Positions 17,932 to 26,124 of a DNA stretch of 64,000 bases are shown piece by piece. Every line of letters starts with the position of its first letter. The stretch's first letter is position 1. The DNA is taken from contig NZ_FUZT01000002.1 of assembly GCF_900167445.1 (NCBI RefSeq), positions 310,001-374,000 of the forward strand, written 5' to 3'. The DNA is from Maledivibacter halophilus (lineage in GTDB: Bacteria > Bacillota > Clostridia > Peptostreptococcales > Caminicellaceae). The notes under the pieces are model-generated. The model had not been told where the DNA came from and did not search any database. It saw only the letters and a list, made by a program, of their open reading frames with translations. The position numbers were made by a program, and so were the translations under genes.

Positions 17932-17981
17932 AATGTCGTGGACCTAAAATAGTATAAAAAACTTAAGGGGTCGACGACATT
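17932..17981 (+). repeat. GTCGTC...GACGAC hairpin, copy 6
   Basis: AATGTCGTGGACC (17932-17944) pairs with GGTCGACGACATT (17969-17981), with one mismatch. The loop carries AGTATAAAAAAC, close to the AGTAGYGYAAAAAC loops of the leader-linked copies. It has no gene stop directly before it other than copy 5, so it is not simply a terminator. Confidence 0.7.
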
Positions 17982-18176
17982 TTGATTTTTACACTAAGTT
18001 TCTTTATTTTATGATATAATTTTAACATGGATTATTATTCCAATTTTCTCAAGTAATCACCGATCAAGGGAATCTATGAAATTTATAATAAAAAAATATT
18101 TAAATGAATGCTATAAAAATAAAATTCTAATTTCTAATTCTTCTAAGGTATAAAAAAACGCAGGGAGGGGAATTAA

Positions 18177-20270
18177 ATGAAAGCTAGTATCAAAAATATT
18201 ATGAAGCGGCACCCTGTAACTGTGAGGGATAATGATAAAATTACTGAAGTAATCAGTTTATTAAATGAAGGTAAAGAAGGCATAGTAGTTATAGATGACT
18301 ATGAAAAGCCTGTAGGTATTATTACTAATAGTATTCTTTCCCAATCCTTAGCCAAGGGAATTCCTGTAAATGAATATGTAACAGCAATTATGGAGCGTAA
18401 ATTTCAAGTTGTTTACTCTAAAGAGTTTCCTGAGAAATGCACTGGCGAACAAGAAGTTTGGCCTGTTTTAGAGGAAAATAAACTTATTGGTACCGTTACT
18501 CTAAAGACTCTTTTAAATTACTGGAAAAAAACAGGAAAAGAAAGTAAAGATTATTTATCGGCTTTGGCACAATACTCAACTAATGGAGTCATTATTATTG
18601 ATGAATTTGGATATATTAAAGTGTACAACAAAATGGCAGAGAAAATTTTGGGAGTTTCTAAAGATAGAGCTTTGGGGTGGGTAATTACTGATATACTTCC
18701 TCATTTTTCTTTAATGAATAATATAAAGAATAGAGAGACTCAAATAGGAGAAAAGTTATTCTTGGAGGATGATACTACGGTGGTTTGCAATCGCTTTCCT
18801 ATTAAGCATAGAGATAGGATAGTAGGTGCCATCTGTATATTTTGCGACATATCACAACAAGAAAAGCTATCTAATGATTTAGAATTAAGTAAGAAATATA
18901 ACAAGGAAATGGACAATATTATTGAAGCATTTTCAGATGGAATATATATTTCTGATGGAGAAGGTTTTGGCCTTAGAGTTAATAAATCTTTACAACGTAT
19001 TGCTGGAGTGACGGCAGAGGATTTAATTGGTAAATATATTTCAACTGCAGTAAAGCAGGGTGTAATTTCTAGTTCCGTTACCATCAAAGTTTTAAAAATG
19101 AGAGAAACTGTTACGATTACCCAAAGGATTAAAGGAGAAAAAGAGTTTCTTGTTACAGGCACACCTGTTTTTGACGAAAAAGGTAAAATAAAAAGGGTAG
19201 TTACTACTATTCGGGATGTAACAGAGCTAAATAATTTACAAAAAAAACTTACTGAAAGCAATGAACTTACTTGGAAATATTACAATGAGCTTATGCTCCT
19301 TCGTAAGAACAGGTTTGCTAAGGGTGATTTGGTATTTAAAAGTCAAAAAATGAAAAGAATTGTTGAACTCGCTAATAAGGCTGCTCTGTTTGATTCTACC
19401 TGTCTGCTATTAGGGGAATCTGGAGTTGGAAAAGATGTAATAGCTAGCTTAATATATTCTAATAGTTTAAGACAAAACGAGTCCTTTATTAAACTTAATT
19501 GTGGTGCCATTCCCCCAAGCTTATTAGAAGCAGAGCTATTTGGATATGAAAGAGGAGCCTTCACAGGTGCACGTAAGGAAGGTAAGCCTGGAATGTTTGA
19601 GTTGGCTAATAAGGGCACGCTGTTCTTAGATGAAATAGGTGAATTGCCTTTGAATCTTCAAGTTAAGCTGCTTCATGCTATTCAAGATATGCTCATTTCT
19701 AGGATAGGTGGCACTAAGCCTATTCAAGTTGATGTTCGTATTATAGCAGCTACCAATCGTAATTTAGAATGTATGATTCAGAAGGGACAATTCCGTAAAG
19801 ATCTTTATTACCGACTTAATATTATTCCAATTGAAATTCCACCCCTACGTGAAAGACCTGAGGATATTTTACCTTTAATTGAATTATTTTTACGACAGAT
19901 GAATAAAAAATATAATAAGAACAAGCAATTAAAACCCGAAGCTATTGAGTATTTACTAAATTATGAATGGCCCGGGAATGTTAGAGAATTAAAGAATATT
20001 GTAGAAAGGTTAGTGGTAATTAGTAGTGGAGAATTAATAGAAATTAAGGATTTGCCTGAAAGTTTGAAAATTAACAAGTTAAATAAAGTAGGAAAAGATT
20101 ATAGATTTAATTGTAAGAGTAAGCTAAAGGAAGTAATTGAGGATGTAGAAAAAGAGTTTTTAAAAGAAACTCTTAAAAATTATAAAAGTTTACGTGAGGC
20201 GGCTAAGGTATTAGGTGTAGACCATTCTACCCTATCTAGAAAAATTAAAAAATATAGACTTTTCTTATAA
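18177..20270 (+). CDS. Sigma-54-dependent activator with CBS and PAS domains
   Basis: A 697-residue enhancer-binding protein that opens promoters for sigma-54 RNA polymerase. Domain order: a CBS pair (~1-115, possible nucleotide sensing), two PAS domains (~120-235 and ~240-350), an AAA+ ATPase and a Fis-type DNA-binding helix-turn-helix. Walker A is GESGVGKD (413-420); the sigma-54 contact loop GAFTGA and the Walker B LFLDEIGE are intact. The C-terminus ends AAKVLGVDHSTLSRKIKKYR. A -24/-12 promoter lies 188 bp downstream of its stop, in front of the CoA-metabolism genes, so those are its likely targets. The CBS pair suggests control by an adenine nucleotide or a CoA-related ligand, which is inferred. 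Confidence 0.93.
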   Translation: MKASIKNIMKRHPVTVRDNDKITEVISLLNEGKEGIVVIDDYEKPVGIITNSILSQSLAKGIPVNEYVTAIMERKFQVVYSKEFPEKCTGEQEVWPVLEENKLIGTVTLKTLLNYWKKTGKESKDYLSALAQYSTNGVIIIDEFGYIKVYNKMAEKILGVSKDRALGWVITDILPHFSLMNNIKNRETQIGEKLFLEDDTTVVCNRFPIKHRDRIVGAICIFCDISQQEKLSNDLELSKKYNKEMDNIIEAFSDGIYISDGEGFGLRVNKSLQRIAGVTAEDLIGKYISTAVKQGVISSSVTIKVLKMRETVTITQRIKGEKEFLVTGTPVFDEKGKIKRVVTTIRDVTELNNLQKKLTESNELTWKYYNELMLLRKNRFAKGDLVFKSQKMKRIVELANKAALFDSTCLLLGESGVGKDVIASLIYSNSLRQNESFIKLNCGAIPPSLLEAELFGYERGAFTGARKEGKPGMFELANKGTLFLDEIGELPLNLQVKLLHAIQDMLISRIGGTKPIQVDVRIIAATNRNLECMIQKGQFRKDLYYRLNIIPIEIPPLRERPEDILPLIELFLRQMNKKYNKNKQLKPEAIEYLLNYEWPGNVRELKNIVERLVVISSGELIEIKDLPESLKINKLNKVGKDYRFNCKSKLKEVIEDVEKEFLKETLKNYKSLREAAKVLGVDHSTLSRKIKKYRLFL

Positions 20271-20291
20271 TATTTAATGGAGGAATATTTG

Positions 20292-20413
20292 TTGCAAGTA
20301 TACACCGTTGCAAAAAAACAACAAACATTGTATATATGTCCGCTAGCATTGGAAAATAAATATTCTTAATATTTTTAATTATATTAAAATTTTTAAATGG
20401 TGCAATACTGCAC
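20292..20413. promoter_or_regulatory. Putative upstream activator sites
   Basis: Two TTGCAA palindromes (20292-20297 and 20308-20313) lie 16 bp apart, and GTGCAATACTGCAC (20400-20413) is a perfect inverted repeat. They are 45-190 bp upstream of the -24/-12 promoter, the usual place for enhancer sites of a sigma-54 activator. The assignment rests on symmetry and position only. Confidence 0.4.
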
Positions 20414-20426
20414 ATGCTTTTTTTAA

Positions 20427-20456
20427 AAAAAACCACGAATACACGTGGTTTTTTAG
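20427..20456. terminator. Terminator of the CBS-PAS activator gene
   Basis: AAAAAACCACG (20427-20437) pairs with CGTGGTTTTTT (20444-20454) across a six-base loop. It lies just before the -24/-12 promoter and isolates the downstream genes from read-through. Confidence 0.75.
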
Positions 20457-20457
20457 A

Positions 20458-20472
20458 TGGCATAGTTTTTGC
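20458..20472 (+). promoter_or_regulatory. Sigma-54 (-24/-12) promoter for the CoA-metabolism genes
   Basis: TGGCATAGTTTTTGC matches the consensus TGGCA-N6-TTGC with exact spacing between the GG and GC doublets. Transcription should start near 20484. The first intact gene begins at 20683, so the leader is ~200 nt. The activator gene directly upstream has the matching sigma-54 contact motif. Confidence 0.8.
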
Positions 20473-20494
20473 CTATTTAATAGTGTGTTGATAG

Positions 20495-20602
20495 AAAGGA
20501 GGAAAGGTTAAAGGAGCTAAACTCCATTGTTTTTTTGAAGGTAAAGGAAACTATTCTACTGAAGGTCGTTATCGTATGGCTGCTCTATTTATAAGAGAGT
20601 GA
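20495..20602 (+). pseudogene. Short coding remnant in the sigma-54 transcript leader
   Basis: After a strong site AGAAAGGAGG (20494-20503) an open frame reads KLHCFFEGKGNYSTEGRYRM and ends at 20602. No start codon is found at a suitable distance. The composition looks coding and unlike random AT-rich DNA. It may be the 3' end of a lost first gene of the operon; I cannot name the family. Confidence 0.3.
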
Positions 20603-20682
20603 ACTAATTATCAAAATACGAGGGTAGTATTTAGGTAAATAAATATAGTTCATTCATTAATAATGATAAGGAGGAAAATCAA

Positions 20683-21462
20683 TTGGAGAAAAATATTATA
20701 TTAGAAAAAGAAAAAGGGATAGCTACTATTATTATGAATAGAACGAAGGTGCTTAACACCCTTCATCCTGATTTAATCACAGAGTTTCTTACAGCATTAA
20801 AAGATGTGAAGGAAGATGACGAGATCAAAGTTATAGTTGTGACTGGTGCAGGAAGAGCATTCTGTGCTGGCGGAGATTTACCATATATAGAATCTATTGA
20901 TAATCCTATTGATGGAAAAAAATATATAAAGATGGCAGGTAGTATAGTAATGGGTATCACAAAAATGGAAAAACCTGTAATAGCAATGGTTAACGGTGTG
21001 GCAGCTGGAGCCGGATTTAATATTGCTCTTGCATGTGATATTATTTATTGTTCTAAGTCTGCACGCTTTGCCCAGAGCTTTTCAAAGGTTGGGCTAGTTC
21101 CAGATTGCGGTGGATCCTATTTGTTACCAAGAGCTGTTGGAAGTCATAAAGCTAAAGAATTAATGTTTACTGGAGAATTAATTAATTCAGAGACAGCATA
21201 TGAGCTTGGATTTCTAAACAAAGTTGTTGATGATGATAAATTAAAAGAAGAAACATATAAGTTTGCTGAAAAATTAGTGAAAGCTGCTCCTATTCCACTT
21301 GCATTCATTAAAACAAGTGTAAATCAAAGTGAAAGATTAACCTTAGAGGATGCATTGGAAGTTGAAAGTGATAAACAGAGTTTTTGCTTGCAGACCCAGG
21401 ATAATAAAGAGGGAGTAAGGGCATTTAAAGAAAAACGTGCACCTATTTTCTCAGGAAAATAA
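20683..21462 (+). CDS. Crotonase-family protein (PaaG-like isomerase or enoyl-CoA hydratase)
   Basis: A 259-residue acyl-CoA-processing enzyme of the crotonase superfamily. TTG 20683 follows AAGGAGG. The oxyanion-hole segments are present ([10 protein letters not shown] and [17 protein letters not shown]). The two glutamates used by classical enoyl-CoA hydratases are not: the first falls in GAGFN and the second in AQSFSKVG. Instead the protein has VGLVPDCGG, with the Asp found in PaaG-type isomerases. It may therefore shift a double bond rather than hydrate. It is the first intact gene of the sigma-54-controlled unit, 53 bp before the CoA-transferase. Confidence 0.85.
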   Translation: MEKNIILEKEKGIATIIMNRTKVLNTLHPDLITEFLTALKDVKEDDEIKVIVVTGAGRAFCAGGDLPYIESIDNPIDGKKYIKMAGSIVMGITKMEKPVIAMVNGVAAGAGFNIALACDIIYCSKSARFAQSFSKVGLVPDCGGSYLLPRAVGSHKAKELMFTGELINSETAYELGFLNKVVDDDKLKEETYKFAEKLVKAAPIPLAFIKTSVNQSERLTLEDALEVESDKQSFCLQTQDNKEGVRAFKEKRAPIFSGK

Positions 21463-21515
21463 ATTCTGACGTTAGAATAAATAAATCTAATTATCATGAG
21501 AGGAGTCAAATAATT

Positions 21516-22859
21516 ATGAATAATTTTATGGAAGAATATAAAAGAAAGCTTGTGACTGTTGATGAAGCAGCAAAAGTGGTTAAATCAGGGGATTGGGTGG
21601 AGTATGGTCCCGTTCTCAACTGTGCTGTTGATTTTGATGAGGCCCTTGCAAAACGCAAAGACGAGTTATGGGATGTAAAAATTCGTACTGCCATAGGGCC
21701 TTATACTCATTATACTATCGAAGCTGATCCAAGCGGTGAACATTTTGTTTGGAGTTCATGGCATCAAGCCGGTCAAGATAGAAAGTATGCTAACAGCAAG
21801 AATCTTTATTTCTGTCCCATGAACCTCAGTGAGCTTCCTCAGATGACTAGACAAGACGCTATTCCATCTGATGTTTTTGTGGTTCAGACTACTCCTATGG
21901 ATAAGCATGGTTATTTCAACTTTGGATTGAGTTCACTACATGCCATCGCAGCAATAGAAACAGCTAAGATTGTTATATTCGAAGTTAACGACAAGATGCC
22001 CCGTTGTCTGGGAGGAAATCAAGAATGTGCACATATTTCACAGGTAGACTATGTGTTTGAAAGTAAGGGTAAATCTGTTGCGGCTTTGCCAGCAATTCAT
22101 CCTAATGAAGTAGAAGAAAAGATTGCAGGTTTTATTCTTGAACGTCTTTATAACGGCTGCTGTATACAGTTGGGTATTGGTGGTGTTCCAAATGCTGTAG
22201 GAAAGATGGTAGCACAATCAGATTTGAAAGATTTGGGTGTACATACGGAAATGTATGCGGATGCTTATGTGGACATGAGCAAAGCTGGAAAGATTACTGG
22301 AGCATGCAAGAATATTGATAAATACAAGCAGGTTTACTCTTTTGCAATGGGAACTTCAGAAATGTATGATTTTATCGATGAAAACCCAGGTTTAGCGTCT
22401 TACTCTATAGATTATACAAATGATCCTGCTGTCATTGCACAGATCGATAATTTTGTATCAATAAATGCAGCTGTAGAGATGGATTTATTTGGACAGATTT
22501 GCTCTGAAAGTATTGGAACTAAACAGATAAGCGGTACAGGAGGACAACTTGATTTCGTAATAGGTGCTTATCACTCCAAAGGGGGACAAAGTTTTGTTTG
22601 CTTGCCTTCAACTGTAACTATAAAAGGGAATGTATCTTCAAGGATTAAGCCTACTATTACTCCTGGAGGAATTGTTACAGACCCAAGAACATGTACTGAT
22701 ATGGTTGTGACTGAGTACGGTATTGCAAAAATTAAAGGTCAAAATACTTGGCAGAGAGCTGAAAATCTAATCAATATTGCCCATCCTGATTTTCGTGATG
22801 AATTGATAAAAGAAGCAGAAAATATGAAAATTTGGAGAAGAAGCAACAAAAGAGGTTAA
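21516..22859 (+). CDS. Butyryl-CoA:acetate / 4-hydroxybutyrate-type CoA-transferase
   Basis: A 447-residue member of the acetyl-CoA hydrolase/transferase family, which moves CoA between acyl groups and acetate. Family motifs include [45 protein letters not shown], the catalytic-Glu segment QICSESIG and the CoA-binding GTGGQLDF. In fermenters it gives butyrate plus acetyl-CoA, or activates 4-hydroxybutyrate; the two are hard to separate by eye. ATG 21516 follows GAGAGGAG. With the thiolase and dehydrogenase downstream it fits a C4-acyl-CoA pathway. Confidence 0.9.
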   Translation: MNNFMEEYKRKLVTVDEAAKVVKSGDWVEYGPVLNCAVDFDEALAKRKDELWDVKIRTAIGPYTHYTIEADPSGEHFVWSSWHQAGQDRKYANSKNLYFCPMNLSELPQMTRQDAIPSDVFVVQTTPMDKHGYFNFGLSSLHAIAAIETAKIVIFEVNDKMPRCLGGNQECAHISQVDYVFESKGKSVAALPAIHPNEVEEKIAGFILERLYNGCCIQLGIGGVPNAVGKMVAQSDLKDLGVHTEMYADAYVDMSKAGKITGACKNIDKYKQVYSFAMGTSEMYDFIDENPGLASYSIDYTNDPAVIAQIDNFVSINAAVEMDLFGQICSESIGTKQISGTGGQLDFVIGAYHSKGGQSFVCLPSTVTIKGNVSSRIKPTITPGGIVTDPRTCTDMVVTEYGIAKIKGQNTWQRAENLINIAHPDFRDELIKEAENMKIWRRSNKRG

Positions 22860-22910
22860 TTTAATAGAAAATTATAGGGTGTGAAATTCTGAATTTATCT
22901 TTTTTATAAG

Positions 22911-23004
22911 GCTCCCACTTCTATAAGTGAGAGCTAGAATTTTCTTTAGGTCAAGTAAAGTTTCGATTTAGAGCTTAGACCTTCTGCTTAAGCAGAAGGA
23001 GCTC
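22911..23004. repeat. Paired strong hairpins, possible IS200/IS605-type relic
   Basis: GCTCCCACTT and AAGTGAGAGC form a hairpin with a CTAT loop (22911-22934). Some 35 bp on, CCTTCTGCTT-AAGCAGAAGG is a perfect 20-bp palindrome (22980-22999), flanked by GAGC and GCTC. Between them is TTTCTTTAGGTCAAGTAAAG. Paired subterminal hairpins of this kind mark ends of IS200/IS605-type elements or their non-autonomous derivatives. No transposase or TnpB frame is present. It sits between two genes of one pathway. Confidence 0.45.
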
Positions 23005-23054
23005 ACTAAAGCTAGTACACAGCTAAAAAAAACTTTTGCTAAAGGGGGAAAAAT

Positions 23055-24260
23055 ATGAAAATAAATGAAGTAGTAATAGTCAGTGCTTGTCGAACTGCAA
23101 TTGGCAAATTCTTAGGTGGTCTTAAGGGAATATCTGCTAGAGAATTAGCTATAACAGTTGGTAAAGCTGCTATTGAAAGAGCTGGAATATCTCCTGATAT
23201 TATAGATGAGATTTGCATGGGACAGCTTTATACTGGAATGCAGGGTTCACTGCCAGCAAGACAGGTGGGTATGAGGATTGGACTTCCTCATAGAAGTGGT
23301 GCTGTTAGTGTTAATCAAAACTGTACTTCCGGTATGAGAGCTCTGGAAATTGCATGTCATAATATTATGCTTGGCAAAACAGAAATTGGACTGGTTGTAG
23401 GAGTAGAAAGTATGACCAATGCTCCATATTTACTTCCTAAAGGCAGAATGGGATACAGAATGAATGCAGGAACTATAGAAGATTCAATGATTCATGATGG
23501 ATTATATGATGAATTGATACCAGGGCACATGGCAATGACTGCTGAAAATGTTGCTCAGAGATATAATATCACACGGGAAAAATGTGATAAGTTGGCCTTA
23601 ACAAGTCATACTCGAGCCACCAAAGCTATTGAAGAAGGTAGATTTGACAGGGAAATTGTACCTGTTGAGATTCGATCAAGAAAAGGAGTTAAAATATTTG
23701 ATACAGACGAGCATCCCATTAGAGATGCCAGTATTGAAGCTATGAATAAACTAAAACCGGTATTCAAAAAAGATGGAGTTGTTACTGCTGCCAATGCTTC
23801 CGGTATAAATGATGGAGCAGCTGCAGTAATAGTAATGTCTAAAAATAAAGCTAAAGAAATGGGTATTAAACCATTATTAAGATTAATCAACATTTGTGGT
23901 GAAGGTGTAGACCCAAAGGTAATGGGGTTGGGTCCTGCTGTTGCTATTCCAAAGTGTTTAAAGCAAGCAGGTTTAAAATTTGAGGATATAGAATATTGGG
24001 AAATTAATGAAGCCTTTGCAGCTCAATGGTTGGGAGTAGGTATAATGCTAAAAGAGGATTTTGGCATAGAACTGGATTTAGATAAAGTAAACCATAATGG
24101 CTCTGGAATTTCTCTTGGACATCCAGTAGGATGTACAGGACTTCGTATTATAGTTTCTCTTTACTATGAAATGGAAAGGTTAGGTTCTAAAATAGGCGGA
24201 GCTTCTTTATGTGTAGGTGGAGGGCCAGCAATGGCATCATTATGGACTAGAGATATCTAA
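23055..24260 (+). CDS. Acetyl-CoA acetyltransferase (thiolase)
   Basis: It condenses two acetyl-CoA to acetoacetyl-CoA or runs in reverse. The 401-residue length is standard. The nucleophile is Cys90 in NQNCTSGMRALE, a variant of the usual NKVCGSG. Downstream motifs are EINEAFAAQ, GHPVGCTG with the catalytic His, and LCVGGGPAMA with the second Cys. ATG 23055 follows AAAGGGGG. It forms a pair with the dehydrogenase gene, 28 bp downstream. Confidence 0.93.
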   Translation: MKINEVVIVSACRTAIGKFLGGLKGISARELAITVGKAAIERAGISPDIIDEICMGQLYTGMQGSLPARQVGMRIGLPHRSGAVSVNQNCTSGMRALEIACHNIMLGKTEIGLVVGVESMTNAPYLLPKGRMGYRMNAGTIEDSMIHDGLYDELIPGHMAMTAENVAQRYNITREKCDKLALTSHTRATKAIEEGRFDREIVPVEIRSRKGVKIFDTDEHPIRDASIEAMNKLKPVFKKDGVVTAANASGINDGAAAVIVMSKNKAKEMGIKPLLRLINICGEGVDPKVMGLGPAVAIPKCLKQAGLKFEDIEYWEINEAFAAQWLGVGIMLKEDFGIELDLDKVNHNGSGISLGHPVGCTGLRIIVSLYYEMERLGSKIGGASLCVGGGPAMASLWTRDI

Positions 24261-24288
24261 ATTTTGTAAATAAGGGAGGTGTTATACA

Positions 24289-25131
24289 ATGAAAAAGATA
24301 ATGGTAGTTGGTGCTGGCACTATGGGAGCAGGTATTGCTCAGGTGTTAGCTCAAGCAGGTAATCAAGTGGTTTTAAGGGATATTGAGCAGCGGTTTATAG
24401 ATAAAGGATTAGCTGCAATAAGCAAAAACTTAGATAGATTAGTAAAAAAAGAAAAAATAACATTAGAAGCAAAAGTTGAAGTAGAGGGACGTATTATAGG
24501 TTCATTATATTTAGAAGATGGTAAAGATGCAGACATTGTAATTGAGGCAATAGTAGAAAATATTGAAGCTAAGAAAAAAGTTTTTAGTGAATTAGAAAGT
24601 ATTTGTCAGCCTGATACAATTTTGGCTTCAAATACCTCGAGTATTAGTATAACAGCTATTGCAGCTGCTACTAAGCGTCCTGACAAGGTTATTGGTATGC
24701 ATTTTTTTAATCCAGTACCAGTGATGAAATTAGTAGAAGTAATCAAAGGTGCGGGAACTTCTGAGGAAACTTTTCAAAAAATCTACGAAACTGTTAAGAA
24801 AGCAGGTAAAACACCGGTAGCAGTAGAAGAAGCTCCAGGGTTTGCAGTAAACCGTGTTCTTGTGCCTATGATAAATGAATCAGTGTATTTATTAATGGAA
24901 GGTATTTGCAACACTGAGGATATTGACACTGCAATGAAATTAGGAGCTAACCATCCAATTGGGCCCTTAGCCCTTGCTGATATGATTGGACTTGATGTTT
25001 GTCTAGCCGTAATGGAAGTTTTATATTCAGAATTTGGTGATAGTAAATACCGCCCTTGTCCTCTACTGAAAAAAATGGTAAGAGCAGGTTATTTAGGACG
25101 CAAGTCAGGGAAAGGTTTTTATACTTACTAG
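24289..25131 (+). CDS. hbd: 3-hydroxybutyryl-CoA dehydrogenase
   Basis: It interconverts acetoacetyl-CoA and 3-hydroxybutyryl-CoA with NAD(P)H. The N-terminal Rossmann motif [11 protein letters not shown] is at residues 7-17, NTSSIS follows, and the catalytic His is in [13 protein letters not shown]. The C-terminus [11 protein letters not shown] is typical. At 280 residues it is full length. ATG 24289 follows GGGAGGTG. A strong terminator follows, closing the CoA-metabolism unit. Butyryl-CoA dehydrogenase and electron-transfer flavoprotein genes are not in the window. Confidence 0.95.
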   Translation: MKKIMVVGAGTMGAGIAQVLAQAGNQVVLRDIEQRFIDKGLAAISKNLDRLVKKEKITLEAKVEVEGRIIGSLYLEDGKDADIVIEAIVENIEAKKKVFSELESICQPDTILASNTSSISITAIAAATKRPDKVIGMHFFNPVPVMKLVEVIKGAGTSEETFQKIYETVKKAGKTPVAVEEAPGFAVNRVLVPMINESVYLLMEGICNTEDIDTAMKLGANHPIGPLALADMIGLDVCLAVMEVLYSEFGDSKYRPCPLLKKMVRAGYLGRKSGKGFYTY

Positions 25132-25163
25132 ATGAAGATAATATTAATGAAAAATATTATCAG

Positions 25164-25197
25164 AAATCATCGGATTTTGTATCCGATGATTTTACTT
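25164..25197 (+). terminator. Terminator after hbd
   Basis: AAATCATCGGAT (25164-25175) pairs with ATCCGATGATTT across a five-base loop and is followed by TTTACTTTAT. A second small palindrome, TTATATGG-N6-CCATATAA (25197-25218), follows directly; its role is unknown. Confidence 0.8.
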
Positions 25198-25313
25198 TAT
25201 ATGGTTTTGGCCATATAAACTTATAAAAATATGAAGACAATTGAAGGAATTATAACAATCATATAGAAGAAAAGTAGTAATATATGAATACCATTTTTTT
25301 AGGAGCAGATAAT

Positions 25314-25361
25314 ATGAAAAGAGATATAGGCTGGTATTATTATTTAAGACATCTAAAATAA
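25314..25361 (+). CDS. Possible 15-residue leader peptide before cobO
   Basis: ATG 25314 follows AGGAG at eight bases and encodes MKRDIGWYYYLRHLK. Its stop is 13 bp before the cobO start. The good ribosome site and tyrosine run are suggestive of a translated leader, but the frame is very short and could be chance. Confidence 0.3.
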   Translation: MKRDIGWYYYLRHLK

Positions 25362-25374
25362 GAGGAGGATTAAA

Positions 25375-25890
25375 ATGGAAAAAGGATATATACATATTTA
25401 TACAGGCAATGGTAAAGGTAAAACCACAGCTGCATTGGGATTAGCTTTAAGAGCCTTGTGTGCCGGCAAAAAGGTATATATGGGACAGTTTGTTAAGGGC
25501 ATGAAGTACAGCGAGGTAAAGGCCCAGGAATATCTGTCAGGATTCAAAATTGAGCAGCTTGGAAGAAGCTGCTTTATAGACAGAGTTCCTGAGCAGGAAG
25601 ATATTGAGGCAGCTAAAAGCGGACTTGAAAAGTGTAAAGAAATACTTTCCAAGGGCGAATATGATTTAGTTATTTTAGATGAAATAAATATAGCACTATA
25701 TTTTAAACTATTTGATGTAGAAGATGTTATAAAAATGTTAGAAAAAAAGGCTGATCATGTTGAGGTTATTCTTACGGGACGATATGCTCCGAAGGAATTA
25801 ATAGATATAGCTGATTTAGTTACTGAAATGAAGGAAATAAAGCATTATTATACACAAGGAGTTATGGCAAGAAAGGGAATAGAAAATTAA
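25375..25890 (+). CDS. cobO: Cob(I)yrinic acid a,c-diamide adenosyltransferase
   Basis: It attaches the adenosyl group to the corrin cobalt during coenzyme B12 synthesis or salvage. The 171-residue protein has the family P-loop GNGKGKTT at residues 11-18, then DLVILDEINIAL as the Walker B region and the C-terminal ITEMKEIKHYYTQGVMARKGIE-type ending. ATG 25375 follows GAGGAGG. It is flanked by terminators and is a stand-alone gene. Adenosylcobalamin would serve mutases or diol dehydratases elsewhere in the genome. Confidence 0.93.
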   Translation: MEKGYIHIYTGNGKGKTTAALGLALRALCAGKKVYMGQFVKGMKYSEVKAQEYLSGFKIEQLGRSCFIDRVPEQEDIEAAKSGLEKCKEILSKGEYDLVILDEINIALYFKLFDVEDVIKMLEKKADHVEVILTGRYAPKELIDIADLVTEMKEIKHYYTQGVMARKGIEN

Positions 25891-25928
25891 GAATCGCTGG
25901 GTTTTTTGGTCCAGCGATTCTTGGTTTT
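25891..25928 (+). terminator. Terminator after cobO
   Basis: GAATCGCTGG (25891-25900) pairs perfectly with CCAGCGATTC (25911-25920), followed by TTGGTTTTTG. It begins directly after the cobO stop codon. Confidence 0.85.
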
Positions 25929-26124
25929 TGTTTGAGTAAAATATACATTTGTTGTTGTATGCTTTACGAATATGTTGTAAAATAAAACAAATTGGATGTG
26001 TAGAAATAATCAGCTGTAAAGTAATATGAACTTCATAAAAATTCAGATGATTTTATTATTTTCCATGAAATTCATACTTGGTTTTAATGTTGATTATGCA
26101 TAATTAATAATTTGAGGTGATGAA

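Larger units (their letters stand above)
17805..18176. other. Intergenic region, 372 bp, with two family hairpins
   Basis: It carries hairpin copies 5 and 6 (17816-17863 and 17932-17981), without any CRISPR repeat or leader sequence. The remaining ~190 bp before the next gene is AT-rich; I see no clear promoter. The downstream gene has its own site GGGAGGGGAA. Confidence 0.6.
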
